From assembly GCA_937905825.1 (NCBI GenBank), contig CALCXM010000011.1:59280-123279 (forward strand): a stretch of DNA of 64,000 nucleotides, given 5' to 3'. Below are positions 53,119 to 60,534 of this stretch, piece after piece (position 1 is the first letter of the stretch; every line of letters starts with the position of its first letter). A program made the position numbers and the translations under genes. Below the pieces are notes generated by a model. It was not told the DNA's origin and made no database searches. It worked only from the letters and a program-made list of their open reading frames with translations. This stretch comes from an uncultured bacterium (GTDB lineage Bacteria > Planctomycetota > UBA1135 > GCA-002686595).

Positions 53119-54537
53119 TTAGCGTTCTTGAAAGGTCCAGTCTTCGAGAGGTGTGCGCGACTCCCAATCGATGGTGTTGCTGTAGCCGAAGCCAACGCCT
53201 GGCAAGCTCGTGAGGTCCAAACGACCCTCTTCGATCTTCAAGCGATGGCCCCCGTCCGCTTGCGTCCAAAGGCCCGGATGATGCTCTTGCGCGCTATTCG
53301 CTTCCGATCTGGAGAGGTGGTCCAAACCGCGGAAGTAGTGGTGTCCGTTGCGTTCCACATGACCGAGCCCAAGGGCAGCCATCGTGCAGAGGTCCTGTTG
53401 CAAGGCGAGCACCCCGAGGTTCGTGAGGTCCTCCCCCGACTGGAAGGCCCCGCGCTTTTCACACAGACCGCGGTTCAAGAGCGCGCGAAACACGCCCTTG
53501 CAGTTCTTGATGGAGACTCCGCCGTAACCGAGCTCCAAGGCTCGCGGGAAAGCTTCGATGCCGTGGTCCGCCTCGTCGAGAATCACGGGCGCGATTTCCG
53601 CTAGAGCGGCCAAGCCGGATTTAGCGGCCGAGTCCAAGCTCACGGCGCGCGGCAGCGGTTGTTCGATGTACAGCAAGCGTTCGACGAGCCAGGATCCCCC
53701 AGGTTGACGGGCGAGGTCCTTGAGGAAGGTCACGAGCAAATCCAAGTCAGCGAACTGCTCGTTGCCATCGACGGTGAAGCGCGCATCGGGTCGCGCGTGC
53801 TCTTTCAAGACCTCGCCGAAGGCCAGGGTCCGGGGCAAGTCGACTTCCCGATCCCCACACAGCTTCAACTTGAACCACTGCAAGCCGTAGGCCTGAATGT
53901 CCTCTTCGAGAGCCTGGGGCAAGCCGTCCTCGATGCGTTGCGCCGGGTCGATGTCGCTCACGCGCAGGTCGTCGAGCAGGCCCACCGTATGGCGAACCGC
54001 GATTGTCCTGCGCGGTTGGTCGGGCAGGCTCTCGGCCAAACTCCAATCGCAGAGTTCCGGGTAGACGAGTGCCGGTTGGATTCGGAAGAGGTCCTGCTTC
54101 AGCGCGTCAAAGAAGGAAACCTGCGCCAAACGGCAAGCGGCGTCCATCACCGCCCGTTCCACAAGCGCTACCCCGAAACCGCGCAACAAACGATCGGAAG
54201 CGTCAAGCGGCTGGCCGTGCACGCGTTCCTTGTAGGTTCTCCACCAGAGTTCAAAGACAGACTCGAGCCTCTCCGTTTGGGCAACGCGGGCTGCTGCCGT
54301 CGCGCTTTGCATCAGGCCTTCCACGTCCTGTTGCAGGCTCTTGGCAGGATCCTTCTCAAACCACTTGGGCACGAGCAGATCGGCGGAATGGCCAATGGCC
54401 TTGCCGCCTTCCCCTTCGAGCTCCACCCGGGCCGTGAGCGTTGGAGCCCAGGTCATGGTGTTCATGCCGAAGCGAAAGGGCAGGCGTGTGTGGCAGTCGG
54501 TGACGGCGAAGGAAGTGTTCAGGATGCGGACGCGCAT
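53119..54537 (-). CDS. Enolase-superfamily (mandelate racemase-like) enzyme
   Basis: ATG at 54537 gives 472 residues (ATG 54549 is close by and possible); an in-frame extension to 55506 is antisense to another gene. The C-terminal barrel carries the superfamily catalytic plan: KLK (Lys223, Lys225) on strand 2, Asp257 in FTVDGNEQF, Glu292 in IEQPLP and Asp321/Glu322 in DEADHG for the Mg site, and lysines around 344-347 (SIKNCKG) opposite. This pattern is typical of the muconate-cycloisomerase/dipeptide-epimerase-like branch and points to proton abstraction next to a carboxylate: dehydration, epimerisation or cycloisomerisation of a sugar acid or similar compound. First gene of the four-gene operon; the next (OYE) starts two bases after its stop. 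Divergent from the gene at 54724. Confidence 0.9.
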   Translation of the reverse strand: MRVRILNTSFAVTDCHTRLPFRFGMNTMTWAPTLTARVELEGEGGKAIGHSADLLVPKWFEKDPAKSLQQDVEGLMQSATAAARVAQTERLESVFELWWRTYKERVHGQPLDASDRLLRGFGVALVERAVMDAACRLAQVSFFDALKQDLFRIQPALVYPELCDWSLAESLPDQPRRTIAVRHTVGLLDDLRVSDIDPAQRIEDGLPQALEEDIQAYGLQWFKLKLCGDREVDLPRTLAFGEVLKEHARPDARFTVDGNEQFADLDLLVTFLKDLARQPGGSWLVERLLYIEQPLPRAVSLDSAAKSGLAALAEIAPVILDEADHGIEAFPRALELGYGGVSIKNCKGVFRALLNRGLCEKRGAFQSGEDLTNLGVLALQQDLCTMAALGLGHVERNGHHYFRGLDHLSRSEANSAQEHHPGLWTQADGGHRLKIEEGRLDLTSLPGVGFGYSNTIDWESRTPLEDWTFQER

Positions 54538-54723
54538 GGAGGGGACCATACCACCCGGGAATGGAGAACGCCCGGGAGTCCTGGACGATCGAGGGCACTC
54601 AGCCTGCTTCCAACGAGATCCCACCTGCCTTTCCCAATCTCCTTTGAATTGGTTGGAAATCGAGCCTAGGCAGCCCGCAGAATCCGACCCGCCACATTCG
54701 CACACTTCCCCACGAAGCTTCCC

Positions 54724-55689
54724 ATGATTCGCTCCACTGCCTTCAATGCAATCCGTTGCCTCAAGAGTTCCTGGGAACTGACGACCCGCGCGCCGGCCGC
54801 ACTCTGGGGAGCCGGGCTGATCTTGGCCATGGTAGATGGGTGCCATTCCAAGTCGCGAAGTGACGAGTGGGAGCAGCCACTTCGGAGCTCCGCCGCCCTC
54901 GCGGAGCCCGGCTGGTCCTTTGAAACCTACGAGTCGAGCACATCCATGGGCCCCGTGATGATGCTCGGGATCCTGGGATTCTCGATCGTTTTCCTGGTTG
55001 CGTACAGCGCCCTGCTCGCTTGGCTCAGGGTGGGCTACTACAACGGCGTGAAGACCCTCATGCATGGGAGCCAAGTTGGATTTGGCGACATGTACGGCAA
55101 CACGCGCAACTGGCTGCGCACGTTTCTGACGAGTGTGCTGCGCGGCTTGGTTTTCCTCTTCCTTGGGTTTGGCGGGATCCTGCTCATCGTGATCCCCGTC
55201 GCTGCCTTCGGGTCGGGAGGGGCGGCGCTTCTCGGCTTCCTCGTCTGGCTGGTGATCGCTCTCCCGGTGTACATCTATGTCTCGCTTGGACTGCTCTTCA
55301 TGGTTCAGGCCGCCGCCATCGACGGACTGTCGCCGCTTCAAGCACTGGCCAAGTCCTGGAGTCTCGCGGACGGCAATCGAGGGGACTTGATCCTCATGTG
55401 CCTCTTGCAGATCGCTCTGGTCATCATCGGATTCCTCGCCCTTTGCGTTGGGGCCATTCCCGCCACGCTGCTCTGCCAAATCATGTGGATTGAGGCCTAT
55501 GTCCAAGCGACGGATGACGGTTCAGCGCGCGCAGGTGGCTCTCGACCGGAGCGGGACTCTCCTCGAGCACCCAGCGGTCCTGAACCAGCGCCGACTCCCG
55601 CGGCCCCTGAGTCGAGTTCATCCAATCGGGAGGGCACGTTCGATCCCGGAGCTTGGCGCGGCGACTTGGACGTGCCGCACACGGACTGA
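54724..55689 (+). CDS. Multi-pass membrane protein of unknown function
   Basis: 321 residues. Membrane segments are visible at about 78-100 (GPVMMLGILGFSIVFLVAYSALLAW), 137-165 (LRGLVFLFLGFGGILLIVIPVAAF), 168-195 (ALLGFLVWLVIALPVYIYVSLGLLF) and 225-250 (LILMCLLQIALVIIGFLALCVGAIP). The N-terminal region is polar and may be cytoplasmic; residues 265-321 form a Ser/Pro-rich disordered tail. The pattern resembles the glycerophosphoryl-diester/DUF4013-type YIP1-like membrane proteins, but no named family is certain. Divergent from the enolase operon with 186 bases between, and convergent with the phosphoesterase gene. Confidence 0.8.
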   Translation: MIRSTAFNAIRCLKSSWELTTRAPAALWGAGLILAMVDGCHSKSRSDEWEQPLRSSAALAEPGWSFETYESSTSMGPVMMLGILGFSIVFLVAYSALLAWLRVGYYNGVKTLMHGSQVGFGDMYGNTRNWLRTFLTSVLRGLVFLFLGFGGILLIVIPVAAFGSGGAALLGFLVWLVIALPVYIYVSLGLLFMVQAAAIDGLSPLQALAKSWSLADGNRGDLILMCLLQIALVIIGFLALCVGAIPATLLCQIMWIEAYVQATDDGSARAGGSRPERDSPRAPSGPEPAPTPAAPESSSSNREGTFDPGAWRGDLDVPHTD

Positions 55690-55704
55690 ACGCGCGCTAG
55701 GGTT

Positions 55705-56616
55705 CTAGACTTCGAGCGAAGAACCAGTTTCGCCCAAGGTCACGATCACGACTTCCGCTGGCGCTCGAAAGCGCATGGGCAGCCCAACGGCACCGAGACC
55801 ACGACTGATGATGGCGGTGGTTGACCCGAACTCCAAACGCTCCCCCGGGTGCCGTGGAAAGGGGCGCGGAATGCTTTTGGGCACGACGATCTGCTCCCCA
55901 TGGGTGTGACCGCAGAGCACGAGTGCGCACCCGATCTCTGCGATTCGGTGGGCCTTTGCGGGGTTGTGACAGAGGAAGACCTCGACGTCATCCGCGCGCA
56001 AGCTAGCGCGCGCTGCTTGCGGATCGATGCGCTGGCCTTCGGATAGGTCTTCGATCCCCGACAGGTGCAAGGCCCCGTCTCCGGTGTCGATGCGCGCTCC
56101 ACGATTGCGCAGGACATCGATGTCGATGGACTCAAACAGGGCGGCCACTTCATCTTGCCCTTGTCCGTAGTAGTCGTGATTGCCGAGCACCGCGTAGCAA
56201 CCGCGGCGCGGCTGCAAGGCTCCCAAGTCCGAAGCCAAACGATGAATCTCCTTGGACTCATGGGTCACGTAGTCCCCGGTCAAGGCCACGATGTCCACGT
56301 CTAGTTCGTTGACGCAGGCCACCACATGTCGCAAGTCCCCCTCGCGCATGAACGCGCCCGCGTGCAAGTCGGACAGGTGAGCGATGCGGAAGCCATTCAA
56401 GCCCTTGGGCAATTGGTCCACTTCCACGCGTTCATGTCGAACGAGGAAGCCGCCTGCGCTGAGGTAGCGCGACTGATAGAACCGATACCCGCCCAGGGAG
56501 GCGAGCGTCCACTCGAAGCGCCGTTGCATCCGAATCAACCAGGGAGGTTTCCGATGGGGCCGTAGACGCAACCCTTCCCCGGATAAGAACGGCTGCTGGT
56601 CCTGGTCGCTTCCCAT
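55705..56616 (-). CDS. Metallophosphoesterase (YkuE/YaeI-like)
   Basis: 303 residues. All five calcineurin-type motifs are visible: RIAHLSDLHAG (DxH), VDIVALTGDYVT (GDxx), CYAVLGNHDYYG (GNHD), VEVFLCHNPAKAH (H) and VLCGHTHGEQ (GHxH), which bind two metal ions. This layout is close to the YkuE/YaeI group that hydrolyses UDP-2,3-diacylglucosamine or similar phosphodiesters at the membrane. The N-terminal 70 residues have a hydrophobic aromatic segment (FEWTLASLGGYRFYQSRYLSAGGFLV) that may associate with the membrane. Monocistronic, between a convergent membrane protein gene and a repeat-bearing intergenic region. Confidence 0.95.
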   Translation of the reverse strand: MGSDQDQQPFLSGEGLRLRPHRKPPWLIRMQRRFEWTLASLGGYRFYQSRYLSAGGFLVRHERVEVDQLPKGLNGFRIAHLSDLHAGAFMREGDLRHVVACVNELDVDIVALTGDYVTHESKEIHRLASDLGALQPRRGCYAVLGNHDYYGQGQDEVAALFESIDIDVLRNRGARIDTGDGALHLSGIEDLSEGQRIDPQAARASLRADDVEVFLCHNPAKAHRIAEIGCALVLCGHTHGEQIVVPKSIPRPFPRHPGERLEFGSTTAIISRGLGAVGLPMRFRAPAEVVIVTLGETGSSLEV

Positions 56617-56698
56617 ACCCAGAGCTTATCGGGGCCGCCGCGCGACAAGCAGGATGGAAAGGGGGAAAGCGCGATGTATCCCTCCCGCAAGAAACCGC

Positions 56699-56739
56699 CC
56701 TAGCCTGCTCTATTCATGAGTCCATTCGCCAATAGCCCC
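56699..56739. repeat. CTAG-ended palindromic repeat, copy 4 (left arm only)
   Basis: CCTAGCCTGCTCTATTC, then ATGAGTC, CATTCGCCAATAG and CCCC. It is about 90 percent identical to the left and right arms of the 43988 copy over some 37 bases. The second arm was not found downstream, so this copy is truncated or diverged. It lies about 100 bases upstream of the LPP20-like gene. Confidence 0.75.
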
Positions 56740-56836
56740 CATTCCCAGGAGTTTCGTCCACAAAGAGCGTGGGTTCGGCGCAGCTCTTTCACTGCTTGTC
56801 CTGGAACGAACTCAGCACCTGCATTCAGGAGGCACC

Positions 56837-57349
56837 ATGTTTATCAAATCCCTACTCGCAGCCGCCATCATCACCGTGACCGCCGTCGTCTGGCAGGTGA
56901 AGTACCTCCCCGCGAAGGGCTCCGCCTCCCTCGGCCTCGCCCGGGCCTCGTCCCGCGCACTCACTCCACCGAGCTGGATCGAGAACCCGGAGAGTTTCTT
57001 CGGCGGTGCGCGCCAGGGCGTCCTGGTCGCCACGGGCAGCGCCAAGATCCACGGCAATCAATCCATGGCGCTCAACCAAGCGATGCTGAAGGCGCGCATG
57101 AAGCTCGTCAAGGCCAAGGGCGCAGCCACCCGTTCGAGCACCACGGAAGAAGCACGCGCCCTCCCGAACGGCGAAACGGAACGCACGGTTCGAAGCTCGA
57201 ACTCAACGACAGCACGCAGCACCACAACGAGTCCCAGCGGGACGATCACCTTCGAGCGCGTCGACGGAACGCTCACCGGCACCCGGGAGATCGCGCGCTG
57301 GACGTCTCCGGAGGGCGTCTTGTGGGTCCTCGTCGCGTCGAGCTTGTAG
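56837..57349 (+). CDS. LPP20-like small exported protein
   Basis: 170 residues with an ideal ribosome binding site (AGGAGG, six bases before ATG). N-terminal hydrophobic segment (LLAAAIITVTAVVW) acts as signal or anchor without a clear lipobox. Residues 42-100 (PPSWIENPE...GVLVATGSAKIHGNQSMALNQAMLKARMKLVKAKG) match the LPP20/FlgP-like layout: Pro-Trp near the start, then a strand ending ATGSA and a helix with regular Ala/Arg. The second half (Ser/Thr-rich, then VDGTLTGTREIARWTSPEGVLWVLVA) completes the fold. Members of this family are outer-membrane-associated; FlgP acts in flagellar basal discs. No flagellar genes are nearby, so this role is only a hint. Confidence 0.75.
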   Translation: MFIKSLLAAAIITVTAVVWQVKYLPAKGSASLGLARASSRALTPPSWIENPESFFGGARQGVLVATGSAKIHGNQSMALNQAMLKARMKLVKAKGAATRSSTTEEARALPNGETERTVRSSNSTTARSTTTSPSGTITFERVDGTLTGTREIARWTSPEGVLWVLVASSL

Positions 57350-57447
57350 CAAGGCTTCCACCATCCTCCCAACGTGCGCGGGGATCGCCCGACGAGTGCT
57401 TCCCCGCGAGTTCAGACCGGCCCGTTCGAGCTTTGCCTGGCCGCGAC

Positions 57448-58833
57448 TCAGTCCACTTGAGCGACCAGTTCCCGTGCAAGGCTCAAGCAAACCTCGGAGA
57501 GCGTCGGGTGGTACCAAGGCATCTCCAGGAGATCCATGGCCGTGCCCTTGTAGTACATGGCGGTCGAGATGATGTGGATGATGTCGTCCGCCCGCGGGCC
57601 GAGGATCTGGCTGCCGAGCAACTCGCCGGTCTGCTTGTGAGCGATCATCTTCCAGAGGCCGTGTTGCACGTCCATGGTGATCGCGCGGCCGGTTTGCGCC
57701 AACTTGGCTGAAGCACACACCACCGGAATGCCCTTGGCCTCTGCTTCCAATTGAGTCATGCCAATGGTCGCCAGGGGCGGATCCGTGAAGATGGCGGTCA
57801 TGTGCAAGCGGCGTTCGACGCTGTGATCCCCGGGGACTTCGGCGGCGCCTTTGCCGGCGGCCTTGCCTTCCCAGTTGGCGATGTGCAGCAGCTGGTCCTC
57901 ACCGGTCGCGTCGCCCGCCACGAAGATGCGCGGGTTCGTGGTGCGCATGGCGGAATCATAGGTCACGCGACCGCGCGCGAACTCCACGCCGGCGGCTTCC
58001 AAGCCCATGTTCTCGAGGCGTGCGTTGCGCCCCGTGGCGGCCACAAAGTGCTTCGCGATCAACGTCCGCGGCCCCACGGCTGTGTCCAGGTGCAGGTGCA
58101 CGGACCCGTTCTTTTCCTCGATGCCGGTGGCCTTGAAGGGCGCCACAAGGGTCAGGTTGGGTTCCGCGTGGAGCACATCCTCCATCTCATCAGCGATCTC
58201 ACTATCGATCTTGGAGAAGATGCGACTGCGGTTGGCTTGAATGGTTTGGCAACCCATGCGCGCCAGGAACAGCCCGAGCTCCAAGCCGATCGCGCCACCG
58301 CCCATGACGATGGCGGACTCGGGGAGCTCTTTGAGGTCCATCACGGTGTCGCTGTCCATCACCGTCACGTTTTCGATGCCGGGGATCGGCGGCAAGGCCA
58401 CGTCGGAACCCGCGGCGAGCACGGCGCCTTTGGTGAACTGGTACAGCTCCCCGTCCGCTTCGATGGTGTCCGGGCCGGCGAAGCGCGCATAGGCGTCGAT
58501 CACTTCGTAGCCGCCTTTGGCGATCCCGCCGAGCTTGGCTTTCTTGAAGCGCGCGACCTTCGCGTCCTTGTTGGCCATGACTTCCTTGAAGTCGATCGCC
58601 AAGCGTTCGTGACCGATTCCCGGAGTGTGGTGAGCCGACGCTTCATGGGCCAAGTGCGCCGCGTGCAGCATGGTTTTGGTCGGCATGCAGCCGCGCAAGA
58701 TGCAGAGGCCGCCGAGCTCGCCCTTGTTGAACATGCCCACCTTCGCCCCCGGGCCGAGGGCTGCCACGGCAGTCGCTGCAGCCGAGGTTCCGGCACTTCC
58801 GCCGCCAATCACAAGCACGTCATAAGTCTTCAT
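57448..58833 (-). CDS. Class I pyridine nucleotide-disulfide oxidoreductase
   Basis: 461 residues from ATG 58833; a longer frame to 59067 lacks homology-like sequence. FAD-binding GGGSAGTSAAATA near the N-terminus, redox-active cysteines Cys44 and Cys49 in GGLCILRGCMPTKTML (C-x4-C as in dihydrolipoamide dehydrogenase and mercuric reductase), NAD(P)-binding VMGGGAIGLELGLFLARMG, a second FAD motif RIFVAGDATGE, and the dimer-domain tail AHKQTGELLGSQILGPRADDIIH...YHPTLSEVCLSLA. The usual active-site His-Glu pair is represented by YHPTLSE. No 2-oxo-acid dehydrogenase genes are near, and no merR/merT, so the substrate (lipoamide, mycothiol-like thiols or quinones) is open. Cytoplasmic. Divergent from the sulfatase-like gene at 59112. 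Confidence 0.94.
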   Translation of the reverse strand: MKTYDVLVIGGGSAGTSAAATAVAALGPGAKVGMFNKGELGGLCILRGCMPTKTMLHAAHLAHEASAHHTPGIGHERLAIDFKEVMANKDAKVARFKKAKLGGIAKGGYEVIDAYARFAGPDTIEADGELYQFTKGAVLAAGSDVALPPIPGIENVTVMDSDTVMDLKELPESAIVMGGGAIGLELGLFLARMGCQTIQANRSRIFSKIDSEIADEMEDVLHAEPNLTLVAPFKATGIEEKNGSVHLHLDTAVGPRTLIAKHFVAATGRNARLENMGLEAAGVEFARGRVTYDSAMRTTNPRIFVAGDATGEDQLLHIANWEGKAAGKGAAEVPGDHSVERRLHMTAIFTDPPLATIGMTQLEAEAKGIPVVCASAKLAQTGRAITMDVQHGLWKMIAHKQTGELLGSQILGPRADDIIHIISTAMYYKGTAMDLLEMPWYHPTLSEVCLSLARELVAQVD

Positions 58834-59111
58834 GGCGGAGAAAGTAGCGAAGTGGCGCAAGAGAACCAGATGGTTCCCGGTTTCTTGCGCGGCGCCGGCA
58901 CTCCAAATCCTGGCGTGAGGCGTCGGGACACTCGCGGGGAGCGTCGCACGATTCCCGGGAACGCCATCCCTCGGAAATCTCACAAAACCCAAGACTCGCC
59001 CCAATCCCAGGGAGCCATTCCGAAGCGCGCACGGCAAGATAGGCCCGAGCTTCGCTCCGGCTGGCAAAGTCGCCCCCTAGCGCCGGAACCGAGCTGCCCT
59101 TCCCCGAAACC

Positions 59112-60509
59112 ATGATTCAGCATCTCCCCGCCCGACGGTCCCGCTTGCTCCCGGCGTGCCTCTTGATCGGCACCCTGCTCGGCTGTTCACCAAAGGAAAC
59201 GGAGGCCCCGCCAGCGAACATCCTGTGGATCACTTTGGATACGTTGCGCGCGGATCACTTGGGCTGCTACGGGTACTTCCGAAACACGACTCCGCGCATC
59301 GACGCCTTCGCGAAAGAGTCGGTGCTCTTCGAGGATTGCGTGGTTCCCATGGCCACCACCCTGCCCTCGCACTTGTCGATGTTGACCTCCACTTGGCCCA
59401 TCGAACACGGAGTCCTCGCCAACGTGACCCAGGGCGGCAAGCGCTTCGTGCGTTCCACGGGGCTCGTCTCCTTTGCGGAAGTGGTTTCGGAAGCGGGCTA
59501 CGCGACGGCGGGCTTCATCAGCGCCAAGCCACTGCAGAGTTGGACCGGGATCGACGCGGGCTTTCAAACCTACGATGGCCCGGAACAAAAGGAGCGCATC
59601 GCCCAAGAGACGGTCGACAAGGCCCTCGCTTGGCTCGATCAACACCAGGGGCAGTCCAGCGATCAACCCTTCTTCCTTTGGGTGCACCTGTTCGACCCCC
59701 ATGCGCCCTTCCAGCCGCCCGCCGAGTTCAAGAACGCCTTTCAACCGCAGCCCGAGCTGGACACCTTCCTCGCCGACCGCGGGATCCCCGACTTGGTGCA
59801 AGGCCCTAACGGGCTCGACGTGGAAACGCGACCCTCTCACGATCTCTACGACGCGGAGATTCTCTACACGGACTCGCAAGTCGGTCGGCTCTTCGACAGG
59901 TTGGATCAAGGCGGGCTGAAGGAACACACGGCGGTGCTCTTGATGAGCGACCACGGGGAAGGCCTTGGACAACACGGAGTTGCGCGTCATGGGTTGATTT
60001 GGAATGAGCTCGTGAACTCTGTCTTCATCCTGCGCGCGCCGGGACTCGCGCCCGCTCGTTTTCAAGCGCCGGTCTCTTCGATCGATGCCTTTCCAACGCT
60101 GCTTGGCTTGTTGGACATCCCTGGAGCGCGCTCCTTTTTGGCCCAGTCCTCCGGCCACGACCTGTTCGCCCCCGAGTTCAAGGAACGGCCCCAATGGAGT
60201 CAAAGCTCCGCGCGCTTGATCTCTTACGGCTTGCCGGTGCTCTACAGTCTGCGGCGCGGTCCCTGGAAGTTCGTTTGGAACACCGAGGAATCCACAGGCG
60301 TCCTCTACAACCTGACGGAAGACCCCTTCGAGAGCACCGACGTGTCCGAGCAAAACCTGTTGATGAAGGTCGAACTGCAAGCGGAGCTACTCGCTTCCAA
60401 GCAGATTCAGGAGCAGCGCGGACAGGTTTTTGGATCCGGCGGAGAGGACGCGATGGACCCCAAGACCCTGCAGGACTTGCGCGACTTGGGCTACACCGGC
60501 AACGACTGA
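59112..60509 (+). CDS. Sulfatase-like lipoprotein with Thr nucleophile
   Basis: 465 residues; lipoprotein signal with Cys25 (RLLPACLLIGTLLGC). Metal site: ILWITLDTLRADHLGCYGY (Asp43) and LMSDHGEGLGQHGVARHG near residue 280. As in the homologue at 41485, the formylglycine cysteine position is threonine (Thr83 in TTLPSH), so it should not act as a classical sulfatase. It shares the C-terminal tail LRDLGYTGND. Together the two genes define a Thr-type branch of the alkaline-phosphatase superfamily in this genome. The gene faces a GT-C-type membrane protein gene at its 3' end (25-base gap). It is probably an outer-surface or periplasmic phospho-transferase or hydrolase. Confidence 0.9.
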   Translation: MIQHLPARRSRLLPACLLIGTLLGCSPKETEAPPANILWITLDTLRADHLGCYGYFRNTTPRIDAFAKESVLFEDCVVPMATTLPSHLSMLTSTWPIEHGVLANVTQGGKRFVRSTGLVSFAEVVSEAGYATAGFISAKPLQSWTGIDAGFQTYDGPEQKERIAQETVDKALAWLDQHQGQSSDQPFFLWVHLFDPHAPFQPPAEFKNAFQPQPELDTFLADRGIPDLVQGPNGLDVETRPSHDLYDAEILYTDSQVGRLFDRLDQGGLKEHTAVLLMSDHGEGLGQHGVARHGLIWNELVNSVFILRAPGLAPARFQAPVSSIDAFPTLLGLLDIPGARSFLAQSSGHDLFAPEFKERPQWSQSSARLISYGLPVLYSLRRGPWKFVWNTEESTGVLYNLTEDPFESTDVSEQNLLMKVELQAELLASKQIQEQRGQVFGSGGEDAMDPKTLQDLRDLGYTGND

Positions 60510-60534
60510 GTTCGCGCCCACGGGCGCACAGAGC

